Shown: in pieces, positions 28,983 through 36,546 of the stretch
Layout of the letters: each line of letters starts with the position of its first letter
Position numbering within the stretch: position 1 is the first letter of the stretch
Source of the DNA: CAILZL01 sp963748005
GTDB lineage: Bacteria; Pseudomonadota; Gammaproteobacteria; Steroidobacterales; Steroidobacteraceae
Direction: 5' to 3'
NCBI GenBank assembly: GCA_963748005.1
Contig: CAVVHH010000003.1
Span: 620,001-684,000, forward strand
Length of the DNA: 64,000 nucleotides
Program-made: the position numbers and the translations under genes
The notes under the pieces: generated by a model
What the model was told of the DNA's origin: nothing
Seen by the model: the letters and a program-made list of their open reading frames with translations, nothing else
Databases searched by the model: none

Positions 28983-29816
28983 TTAGCGCTCTTGTTCAAC
29001 AGCAGCTGCGTGCGCATCTCCAAACATCTCCTCGTATCGAAAGCGAAACGATTGATCGATGACTGCACCTTTTCCGCAAGCTACAAGTTTCGCCAGTAAG
29101 TCCTGTGATTCGGTCTGACCAACAGGGAATGGCAGTCGGCCAGGATTCTGAACGTTTGCAGACTGCCCTAGGCCTGCCGCGAAATCTGCAAGTAGCAGGA
29201 GTGGCTCATCCTCCTCTGTCGAGACGATCACTGAGCGTGTTCGCAGAGACATTCCCAATTGGTTTACACGTAGCTGGTTATTGTCGCTTTCGCTCCACAA
29301 ATATCTGAACACGTCCTGATTCTCTTCGCCCTTTAAGTCGGAGTCGATAACGACGGTTCGATCATAAAGATTGAGACCTCGCGAGTCCTTGGCTGTGAGC
29401 GTGCGGCACTTTGCTACTGCCTGCGCCATGGCTATGGTGAACGCGAAGTTAAACACAACGAAAAGAGCAGCGTTCGCTGGCTTCACGAAGCCAGCAGCAC
29501 GACGATCTTCCTTGACGATTGCATTGTGGACCGGCTTAGCAGCTTCCCAGAACTCAGTCCAGCCGGGTTCCGTCTTGACGAAAGAACAGATAGCAACTGC
29601 GGCAACGGAATTGCAGATCAATTCAACCATTTCGGCGGAGTCAGAAGCGCTGCTCTGACCCCATTTCTTAAACCGCCGAGCTACGCGAGTACGTAACTCG
29701 TCCGCAGCACTTGCTTCGATTGCAACAGCAGCCGATGTCACTCGTTCACTTCCTGAGATGTCTCGCGACAACCGTCCAGAAAGATCACCCACAAGTAAGA
29801 AGTGCACTGGATCCAT
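28983..29816 (-). CDS. DUF3800-like protein of the island
   Basis: The 277-residue protein starts MDPVHFLLVGDLSGRLSRD, which places an Asp and a Gly as in the DESG motif of DUF3800. Its later LLLLADFAAGL matches that family's C-terminal AD motif, and DRTVVIDSDLKGEEN lies between. Family membership is by motif only and the Glu of DESG is replaced. It has no signal peptide. DUF3800 genes often occur among mobile and defence genes. It appears to lead a two-gene unit with the DUF5677-like gene. Confidence 0.5.
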   Translation of the reverse strand: MDPVHFLLVGDLSGRLSRDISGSERVTSAAVAIEASAADELRTRVARRFKKWGQSSASDSAEMVELICNSVAAVAICSFVKTEPGWTEFWEAAKPVHNAIVKEDRRAAGFVKPANAALFVVFNFAFTIAMAQAVAKCRTLTAKDSRGLNLYDRTVVIDSDLKGEENQDVFRYLWSESDNNQLRVNQLGMSLRTRSVIVSTEEDEPLLLLADFAAGLGQSANVQNPGRLPFPVGQTESQDLLAKLVACGKGAVIDQSFRFRYEEMFGDAHAAAVEQER

Positions 29817-29940
29817 AGGCGCTAAAGGGTATTCAACAGACGCCGACGCCCGGGCAGTTCCAATATGGGGGAAACATTCTGGCGCAAGTAAGCAATGTTT
29901 TCACAGCGGGTCCTTTCCGAGCTGTTTCTCTATTATGGCC

Positions 29941-29969
29941 AATATACCTGATAGAAGTAGTTGCTCTAA
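29941..29969 (-). promoter_or_regulatory. possible promoter of the island gene pair
   Basis: Read on the minus strand, TTAGAG (29964-29969) and TATATT (29941-29946) are separated by 17 bases, about 125 bases upstream of the DUF3800-like start. The -10 box is good and the -35 box is poor. Confidence 0.3.
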
Positions 29970-29998
29970 GCCCGAACGTCCGCTTTAGAGGGGAGCGA

Positions 29999-30068
29999 TG
30001 GGGTCTTGATACTTGCTGAATAGCACTGCCGAAAACTCCCGGTGGTCGAGAATCAAGACCTGACCCCA
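29999..30068. repeat. imperfect terminal inverted element beside the integrase
   Basis: TGGGGTCTTGAT at 29999-30010 and ATCAAGACCTGACCCCA at 30052-30068 form an inverted pair broken by a TGA insertion, around a 41-base centre. The GGGGTCAGGTCTTGAT end resembles sequences I associate with REP elements and the flanks of IS200-like/RAYT transposases. No transposase gene is present here. It starts 14 bases past the 3' end of the integrase gene. Confidence 0.55.
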
Positions 30069-30081
30069 ATGCCGCTGAAGA

Positions 30082-30906
30082 CTATCGCAGTGCCTTCACT
30101 TTCCGCACGCCACGGTCATACACCCGACGTGTCATAGACGAGTTGGCAAGGCCCGCCAGCTGCATGGCCGCCTCAATCGACTCGTTATCGCTCACACACT
30201 TGGCGCGCAGGTCATGGAACGTGAAGCGCTCCTTTACTACGCCGCGCTTCAGTGCACGGCCCATCCAGCGCTGCCAAAGAGCCTTGAAGCCGTCGGATGT
30301 GTACGGCTGACCGTCACGGCGCCTGATCAGGTACATGCGGGGGATTAGTGGCGGCAGACGACGCGCACGCACAAGCAGTTCTTCAAACGCTGGCGAAATC
30401 TCGATGGCCAGCTTCTTGCCGTTCTTGCCCTGTTCGAAATAGATCAGGCGCTTGTTGGTGTCGATCTGTCTCCATGTAGCGCGCAGCAGGTCGCCCTGGC
30501 GCTGACCACAGATCAGGGCAAGCTCCATCGCGATCTTCACCGAGTTGGAAACGATGTTGTAGAACGCCTTGAACTCAGCATCCGTCACGTATCGTGTGCG
30601 TGGTTTCGTCTCATTGCGTTCTACGCCTGTGCAGGGATTACGCAGATCGTCGTGGATATACCAACGGCCCACGGCTTTAGAGAACACGGCTGACAGCACG
30701 CTGATGTGGCGATTAGCCGATACCTTCGCCTTTGTCTGGTCAAGGAATAGGCCCACATCGCGCGGCTTGATGTCCAGCGGATTGCGATGACCGAACTCGG
30801 CGCGCAGTCGGTACAAGATGCGCTTGTAATCACGCTGGGTACGCGGCGCCAGCTTCGGCACACATTCGCGCTCGTACCGGTCAAACAGGTCGTTCATGGT
30901 CACCAT
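30082..30906 (-). CDS. tyrosine recombinase / integrase
   Basis: The 274-residue protein has an N-terminal SAM-like core-binding domain (residues 1-95) and a catalytic domain with Arg in ALICGQRQGDLLRATW, Lys in FEQGKNGKKLAI, and His-x-x-Arg in FTFHDLRAK. The Tyr nucleophile lies in MTRRVYDRG. The second His, usually in a G-H-S/A motif, is replaced: the sequence reads LAGLANSSMT. It may be an active variant or a damaged enzyme. It marks the 27.3-31.5 kb segment as a mobile island. Length is short for a phage integrase, lacking an arm-binding domain. Confidence 0.88.
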   Translation of the reverse strand: MVTMNDLFDRYERECVPKLAPRTQRDYKRILYRLRAEFGHRNPLDIKPRDVGLFLDQTKAKVSANRHISVLSAVFSKAVGRWYIHDDLRNPCTGVERNETKPRTRYVTDAEFKAFYNIVSNSVKIAMELALICGQRQGDLLRATWRQIDTNKRLIYFEQGKNGKKLAIEISPAFEELLVRARRLPPLIPRMYLIRRRDGQPYTSDGFKALWQRWMGRALKRGVVKERFTFHDLRAKCVSDNESIEAAMQLAGLANSSMTRRVYDRGVRKVKALR

Positions 30907-31474
30907 TGGCTCGCTCCTTTAGATAGATGAGCCTTTATATGCCAGCCCCAATTCGCTGTGAATGTTGGTTGCGTAAATCATGAGAGGTGAGCACTAAGGC
31001 CTGAAGTACCTTTATTTGGCTCCAGCAATTCCGCGATCTTTTACTGTCCGATAGCCGCGACGGCGCGACGAGAGTGCCGGGTGTCGGGGGTTCGTGGTTA
31101 TTTTTTCACTACCGATGAGTCGCAGCCTGGCTTGGCATGAAGACCGGAAGGGATCGACTTGATCTGACGAGGTAACGCGCCAAGAGAGCAGCTCAACAAC
31201 CCCGAACTCCCGACCGGGAGATTGGGGGTATTTCCAACAATGTCTGTCTCCATATGATCCACGCTTTGCTCACGACTCTAGCTGCTATCGATAGTGGATT
31301 CCAGAATCGCTTTCCCACACGGCAAATACCAAAATGCAGCCACTCGAACGGCCACTAACGGGAACTCTGAAACCGCGTTGCGAACGTCCGCTCCGGGCCG
31401 GTTTCTCGGTTCATCCAGCGCTACCCAGCGCGGAAGTTAGCACTCACGATATCCTCTGGCGACAGATCCCTGAC
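30907..31474. other. gene-free debris upstream of the integrase
   Basis: About 570 bases with no supported gene, no tRNA and no clear direct repeat that would mark an attachment site. The sequence reads as degraded non-coding material. The integrase promoter must lie in its first part. Confidence 0.5.
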
Positions 31475-31597
31475 GCGTCATCTTTTAAATGACGTATTTG
31501 ATTTCCAGCTTGTGCGCCGAGGCCATCATGGGCAGCGGGTGATCGGGGGTCGTCTCCGTGCTCCCATTCATCGCTTATATCGCTGTTGAAATTGATC
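31475..31597 (-). pseudogene. remnant of a DUF4159 gene 3' end
   Basis: This stretch parallels the 3' end of the intact DUF4159 gene at 32563-33348 almost base for base. Read on the minus strand it gives INFNSDISDEWEHGDDP, then after one extra base in the G run at 31545-31549 it continues DHPLPMMASAHKLEIKYVI and meets a stop codon where the intact gene has Tyr. A frameshift plus a stop and the missing upstream part show a dead copy. Confidence 0.82.
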
Positions 31598-31609
31598 ATT
31601 CGGCGCTCG

Positions 31610-32473
31610 TCAGTGCGTCAATGCATACACCGCATAGTTAACACCCAGACGAATACCCAGATTGGTATCCTCCTGGGGATAATGCGGTTCGTCTGCCCAT
31701 TGCCAGGAATCACCGAGGTCATTGTTGAAGGCAATTGCCACCATGACCCGGCCATCGTCGTCGAGGATTCCACGCCAGCGCGAAATTGCACCGTCTTCGC
31801 GATAAGGTTGGTCGTAACCCCTGTAGAGCATTGAACGAAAATTACCCACCTGCTTGCGTTCACCCAGGTCATACACGGTATGAAACATGGGGTGATCATC
31901 TGGCAAATCGACGACCGGACGATCCGGAAAAATTCGTTTCAGACCGGCTTCGAATCCCGCCCATTCATTGGTGCCGAAGAAGCTGTCGCACAGCAGGTAA
32001 CCACCGCGCAGCAGATATTCGCGCAGTTTATCCACCTGAGCATCGGTCAACTGCCAGCTTCCGGGCAGGCCGACAATCAGAAACGGCCAGTCGAACACAT
32101 CATCGCCATCGTCCAGATTTACCGGCTGCTCCACCGAACGCACATCAATCAGGCTGAGGCGCTTGAGCAACCGGATAAAAGTGCGATCACCCTTTGGATA
32201 ATCCACGGTCCAGCTGGTGCCGCCCTGCGTCCAGTTACCGCCATGACGCGCGCCGTAACGCCCCACGCCGGGATACATCAGACGGCCCACCACGAATTCG
32301 GCAGGTACCCGGTAATCGGCAGGTAAGTCGGTGTCGGCGTCATACTCCATGCTGGGATAAACGCGAAACTCACGACCCGCATAAACAGCCGCAGAGCCAA
32401 GAATCAACAGCATGCCGATTGCCAGCGTATTGAGCGGAAACCAGCCATCCGGAATAAATCGTCTAAGGGTCAT
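31610..32473 (-). CDS. DUF4159 domain protein
   Basis: The 287-residue protein has an N-terminal membrane or signal segment (FPLNTLAIGMLLILGSAAVYA) and a DUF4159 domain: RLMYPGVGRYGARHGGNW, then DWPFLIVGLPGSWQLTDAQVDKLREYLLRGGYLLCDSFFGTNEW, and RVMVAIAFNNDLGDSWQWADEPHYP. The latter parts resemble a glutamine-amidotransferase-like fold used in this family. It is most likely periplasmic. It is paralogous to the next gene on the same strand. No biochemical role is established that I know of. Confidence 0.85.
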   Translation of the reverse strand: MTLRRFIPDGWFPLNTLAIGMLLILGSAAVYAGREFRVYPSMEYDADTDLPADYRVPAEFVVGRLMYPGVGRYGARHGGNWTQGGTSWTVDYPKGDRTFIRLLKRLSLIDVRSVEQPVNLDDGDDVFDWPFLIVGLPGSWQLTDAQVDKLREYLLRGGYLLCDSFFGTNEWAGFEAGLKRIFPDRPVVDLPDDHPMFHTVYDLGERKQVGNFRSMLYRGYDQPYREDGAISRWRGILDDDGRVMVAIAFNNDLGDSWQWADEPHYPQEDTNLGIRLGVNYAVYALTH

Positions 32474-32562
32474 GGCATGCTGGAAAACGATTTGCGTACC
32501 TGGTTGGCGTTTGCGTTAAGCACAAGAGCTTTTCGAGGGACTGTACACTGATCGGAATCTGC

Positions 32563-33348
32563 TCAATGCGTCATCGCATAAATTACGTAGTTGATCCCGG
32601 TTTTATGCGCCGAGGTGGTCATGGGCAGCGGATAGTCGGGGTCATCTTCGTGCTCCCAGGCATCGCCCATATCACTGTTGAAGTTGATGGCCACCATCAC
32701 ACGGCCATTGTCGTCATACACACCGCGCCAATGCGGCGGACCTTCCATGCGCGGAACGGTTCCACCATTACGTCCCCACCCCAGATGCCGTTTGCCGGGT
32801 AACGGGATGCTTTGATCAGTCGGGAAAACAATATTCATCAGCACGTCGTCGGGTGGAACTTCGACAATCGTTCGATCCGGAAATACTCTTTGCATGGCAG
32901 CCTGGAACACTGCCCACTCGTACTCGCCGTGAAAGTCATCCACCAGCAGGAAGCCACCGCGCAGCAGATATTCCCTCAGATTCGCCGCCTCCTGTTCGGA
33001 GGGACGCCAGCTGCCCTTGCCGGGTTGCTGCAGGAAAAGGAACGGATAGTTGAAAATGCGCTCGTCGCTCAACTCCAGATGCACGCTGTCCGCCACCGCC
33101 GCAACCCAGGTCAACCTGCGCAAGGCGGCCGTGAAATGCTCTTCGGCAAGCGGATAGTCAATCGCCCAATACGGCTGAAAGTAGCCATGCGACCCGCCGC
33201 CACCGGTCGCCGCGTATTTGACCCGTGCCATATGAAACTCTGCTTCGGGACCGCTGATTTCCCGGGTCCGCTGTGTTTCAGCCTGGCTGAAGGCGATTCC
33301 GCACAGCAGGCCGGCAATCCAGCAGAAGTGTTTTGCGGTCGGGCTCAT
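32563..33348 (-). CDS. DUF4159 domain protein, second copy
   Basis: The 261-residue protein has a signal peptide (HFCWIAGLLCGIAFSQA) and the same block order as its neighbour: MARVKYAATGGGGSHGYFQP, NYPFLFLQQPGKGSWRPSEQEAANLREYLLRGGFLLVDDFHGEYEW, and RVMVAINFNSDMGDAWEHEDDPDYPLPM. It is 89 bases upstream of the other copy in transcription order, so one operon is likely. The dead copy at 31475-31597 is closer to this gene than to the other. Confidence 0.85.
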   Translation of the reverse strand: MSPTAKHFCWIAGLLCGIAFSQAETQRTREISGPEAEFHMARVKYAATGGGGSHGYFQPYWAIDYPLAEEHFTAALRRLTWVAAVADSVHLELSDERIFNYPFLFLQQPGKGSWRPSEQEAANLREYLLRGGFLLVDDFHGEYEWAVFQAAMQRVFPDRTIVEVPPDDVLMNIVFPTDQSIPLPGKRHLGWGRNGGTVPRMEGPPHWRGVYDDNGRVMVAINFNSDMGDAWEHEDDPDYPLPMTTSAHKTGINYVIYAMTH

Positions 33349-33509
33349 TCGAAGTGCAGTCGGTTACGCGGCATGGTGAGCCGCTGGAAACCATTCTACT
33401 GTCATGTGGTCGAACAGCAACGTCGGTGGTTACCGTGTTCGGCCGCCCTGCTGTTTGCAACTGCTGACGCGTACCAGCGAATAGTACCTACCACTGATCA
33501 GGAGCAGCC

Positions 33510-33869
33510 ATGTCAATCCGCAAGCCATACATTGCATTTGCCGCCCTTGTTGCCGCGCTGGTATTGCCGGCCGCATTCGCTCACCACGGCTGGAGCGAGT
33601 ACAACGACAAGATGGAGTTGAACCTCACCGGCACCATCATCGAATCCAATTACAGAAACCCGCATGCCACCATCAGGGTCAAGACCGCCGACAAGACCTG
33701 GTTTGCCTGGCTCGCACCGATCTCGCGCATGGAGTCGCGGGGTATGAACAGCGAGATGGTCAAGGTCGGTGCCACCGTTACCGTAGTTGGATATCCGAGC
33801 ACCGCCAAGGCCGACGAAATGCGCGTCGAACGCATCATCGCAGGTGGCAAGACTACTGAATTGCGTTGA
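33510..33869 (+). CDS. DUF6152 family periplasmic protein
   Basis: The 119-residue protein has a signal peptide ending at AFA and then the DUF6152 start HHGWSEYNDKMELNLTGTIIESNYRNPHATIRV. The HH pair at the mature N terminus could bind a metal. The rest is a small beta-barrel, OB-like, predicted from alternating pattern. Such proteins are often near TonB receptor and dehydrogenase genes of environmental degraders. It is on the plus strand, 320 bases before the first cytochrome-propeller gene. Confidence 0.82.
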   Translation: MSIRKPYIAFAALVAALVLPAAFAHHGWSEYNDKMELNLTGTIIESNYRNPHATIRVKTADKTWFAWLAPISRMESRGMNSEMVKVGATVTVVGYPSTAKADEMRVERIIAGGKTTELR

Positions 33870-34188
33870 TCCAGGGCCTGCCCGCGCACCCCTGATGGCA
33901 GGGATTTCGATTTCCATCTGGATGGGTGTAATCATTTGCGGGCGCTGGATGGCGTATGCGTGAGGTCACCTCCTGCCGAGCGGCGCACTCTTATCCCGGA
34001 CACTTTGTTGACGTGTAGGGCGTCCTGCACAGCAAGAAATCAATTGCGGCAGCTACATTCTTATGCACCAATATGCAATGCTCAGATGTCCTGGAAAGAA
34101 ATGATTCCCGATTAGTGCTGCCTGGTCACGATGCTTGTGCTGTCTTGCGGGCGGATACGGCGAATAACTGTTTTTAGGGGAGAAACTA
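33870..34188. other. gene-free upstream region of the first cytochrome-propeller gene
   Basis: About 320 bases without a supported gene between DUF6152 and the next plus-strand gene. The end carries a good ribosome site (AGGGGAG) eight bases before the next ATG. A separate promoter for that gene is likely here, but I cannot pick boxes with confidence. Confidence 0.45.
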
Positions 34189-36327
34189 ATGAAGATTCGT
34201 GTGCGCAGAAATCGCGACTCGGTGCTTACCATGCGCAACCTGGTGTCGCTGGGCGTTATTGCCAGCCTGGCCGCGTGTTCCAAAAATCCTGCTGACTCGA
34301 TTCAGATCGACGCTGACGATATTGCCGGTGTAGTCACCAGCAGCAATGGTCCCGAAGCAGGTGTGTGGGTCATTGCGGAAGCCGAAGGGCTGCCCACCAA
34401 GTTCATTCGCAGCGTGGTCACCGACGACGCTGGTCGCTATGTCGTCCCGGATCTGCCTGCGGCCAAGTACAAGGTATGGGTACGCGGCTACGGACTGGCC
34501 GATTCAGCGAAAACCGAAACACAACCCGGGCAGCGCGTGAACATCGCTGCAACCGTTGCGCCGGATGCTGCGACAACCGCAAAGGTGTATCCGGCCGCCC
34601 ACTGGTACGCCATGATGAAGATCCCGGAGGCCAGTGAACTCACTGGCGTATTGCCCGGCGGTGTCGATGAATATCTGGGCTACATGAAGAACCTGGCCTG
34701 CGTGGGCTGCCACCAGCTCGGCGATCTGGCCACCCGCACTATTCCGAAGGAGATCGGCACGTTCACGGATTCGAAGGAAGCATGGATCCGTCGCATCCAG
34801 TCCGGACAGGCGGGAGCGCAAATGATGCAATGGACGGCGGGACGCATGGGCCTGGTGCCAATCAAGTATCTGGCCGACTGGACTGACCGCGTGGCCGCTG
34901 GTGAACTGCCCGCTGCCAAACCCGAACGTCCCAAGGGCATTGAGCGCAATGCGGTCATCACCGTCTGGGACTGGTCCAGTCCCAAGGCCTACCTGCACGA
35001 TCTGATTTCCACCGACCGGCGCAATCCCACCGTCAATCCCTATGGCAAGTTGTTTGGTTCGCCGGAACTCAGCACCGATGATTTTCCCATCCTCGATCCC
35101 GTCAAGAACGTGGCGACAACTTTCAAGGCGCCGGTGCGCGATGCGGACACACCCAGTGAAGATCGCATTGCCAATGGCGCGCCCTCACCTTACTGGGGCG
35201 ACGAGCTGATCTGGAACAGCAAGGCCAACACGCATAACCCGATGCTGGATGAAAAGGGTCGCGTCTGGTACACGGCGCGCGTGCGTCGCGAGGAGAATCC
35301 GGCGTTCTGCCGCAAGGGCTCGAATCATCCGTCGGCCAAGCGTTTCCGCTCGACAGGAATCTGCGTGAAGCGGCGCGTGTACGAACCCGACACCGGCAAG
35401 TACACCTTCATCGACACCTGTTTCGGTACGCATCATATGGCCTTCACTGAAGACGACACCAACACCGCATGGTTCAGCGGCGGCGGTCAGGTCGTCGGCT
35501 GGTTCAACCGCAAGATCTGGGAAGAAACCGGCGATGTTGAAAAGGCGCAGGGCTGGACCGCGCTGGTGATGGATACCAATGGCAATGGTAAACGCGATGC
35601 CTATGTCGAACCCGACAAACCGCTGAACCCCAAACTCGACAAGCGACTGCCGCAGGCTTTCTATTCGGTGTCATGGAGTCCAGCAGATGGATCGATATGG
35701 GGAACGATCTATGCAAATTCCCACCCCGGTTCGATCGTCCGCCTCGTTCCCGGCAGCAATCCCCCTGCCACCGCACTCGCTGAAAGCTACAACGTACCCG
35801 CACCGGGCTTTGGTCCGCGCGGCGCAGATGTCGACCGCAATGGCGTGGTATGGGTGTCACTGGGCAGCGGCCATCTGGGTGAATTCGATCGTCGCAAGTG
35901 CAAAGGTCCATTGAATGGTCCGAAGGCTACTGGCGATCAGTGTCCTGAAGGCTGGACGCTGCATCCGCTGCCGGGCCCTGCTTTCATCAATCATCCGGGC
36001 TTCAGCGTGGAATCCAGCTACTACACCTGGGTGGATCAGCACGACACCGCCGGCCTCGGCGCCAACGTGCCGATTGCCACCGGCAATCTGTTTGATGGCC
36101 TGCACGCTTTCGTCAACGGCCAGATGGTCACGCTGAGCGTGCCTTATCCGCTGGGCTTCTATGCCAAGGGGCTGGACGGACGCATTGATGATGCCAATGC
36201 CGGCTGGAAGGGCCGTGGCCTGTGGGCCAGTAGCGGCATGCGCACCCCGGCACATCTGGAAACCGGCAAGGGATCCAAGCCGCTTGCAGTGCATTTCCAG
36301 ATACGTCCTGATCCGTTGGCGCACTAG
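34189..36327 (+). CDS. lipoprotein with carboxypeptidase-regulatory, CxxCH and propeller domains (paralogue 1)
   Basis: The 712-residue protein starts with a lipobox (SLAAC, Cys30), then a carboxypeptidase-regulatory-like beta-sandwich (about 40-125, GVVTSSNGPEAGVWVIAEAE and YKVWVRGYGLADS). A single haem c motif CVGCH sits at residues 171-175. The remainder (about 340-700) looks like a beta-propeller of the Vgb/NHL type, with DTNGNGKRDAYVEPD in it, an acidic loop spaced like calcium-binding sites. The family of three in this window shares all blocks. It may be an outer-membrane-linked electron carrier or sugar/lactone-acting protein; no reaction is proven. Maturation would need the ccm system. 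Confidence 0.8.
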   Translation: MKIRVRRNRDSVLTMRNLVSLGVIASLAACSKNPADSIQIDADDIAGVVTSSNGPEAGVWVIAEAEGLPTKFIRSVVTDDAGRYVVPDLPAAKYKVWVRGYGLADSAKTETQPGQRVNIAATVAPDAATTAKVYPAAHWYAMMKIPEASELTGVLPGGVDEYLGYMKNLACVGCHQLGDLATRTIPKEIGTFTDSKEAWIRRIQSGQAGAQMMQWTAGRMGLVPIKYLADWTDRVAAGELPAAKPERPKGIERNAVITVWDWSSPKAYLHDLISTDRRNPTVNPYGKLFGSPELSTDDFPILDPVKNVATTFKAPVRDADTPSEDRIANGAPSPYWGDELIWNSKANTHNPMLDEKGRVWYTARVRREENPAFCRKGSNHPSAKRFRSTGICVKRRVYEPDTGKYTFIDTCFGTHHMAFTEDDTNTAWFSGGGQVVGWFNRKIWEETGDVEKAQGWTALVMDTNGNGKRDAYVEPDKPLNPKLDKRLPQAFYSVSWSPADGSIWGTIYANSHPGSIVRLVPGSNPPATALAESYNVPAPGFGPRGADVDRNGVVWVSLGSGHLGEFDRRKCKGPLNGPKATGDQCPEGWTLHPLPGPAFINHPGFSVESSYYTWVDQHDTAGLGANVPIATGNLFDGLHAFVNGQMVTLSVPYPLGFYAKGLDGRIDDANAGWKGRGLWASSGMRTPAHLETGKGSKPLAVHFQIRPDPLAH

Positions 36328-36380
36328 CGCGAATGATCGAGTAGAAACTGGGTTTCTGCTCGATCAGATTGACTCACTTG

Positions 36381-36415
36381 AAGGTCGCGGTTGTTTTGCA
36401 GCCGCGACCTTTTTT
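36381..36415 (+). terminator. intrinsic terminator after paralogue 1
   Basis: A ten-base perfect stem (36381-36390 with 36402-36411) with an 11-base loop is followed by a T run, 54 bases after the stop of the plus-strand gene. Confidence 0.85.
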
Positions 36416-36434
36416 CTGTCAGTCGAAATGCGCT

Positions 36435-36471
36435 GCAAAAGAAAACCAGCCGTTTTTGAGAACGGCTGGTT
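36435..36471 (-). terminator. intrinsic terminator for the TonB receptor gene
   Basis: An 11-base perfect stem (36444-36454 with 36461-36471) read on the minus strand is followed by a TTTTCTTTT tract, fitting a terminator for the receptor gene that ends at 36547. Confidence 0.75.
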
Positions 36472-36512
36472 GAAGTTGACAATCAATTTGAAATCAATCC
36501 GCAGGATCAGAG

Positions 36513-36538
36513 AGTGTCAGTTCATGCGAACTGACACT
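36513..36538. other. hairpin just past the receptor stop
   Basis: Eleven-base perfect inverted repeat (36513-36523 with 36528-36538) with a four-base loop, nine bases beyond the TonB receptor stop codon. It lacks a T run and may protect the mRNA end together with the terminator downstream. Confidence 0.6.
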
Positions 36539-36546
36539 TTGGCTTC

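Noticed and set aside
27160..31474. tRNA-type attachment site for the integrase segment
   Set aside because: The only tRNA is at 16.8 kb, and no matching direct repeats were found by eye at the segment ends.
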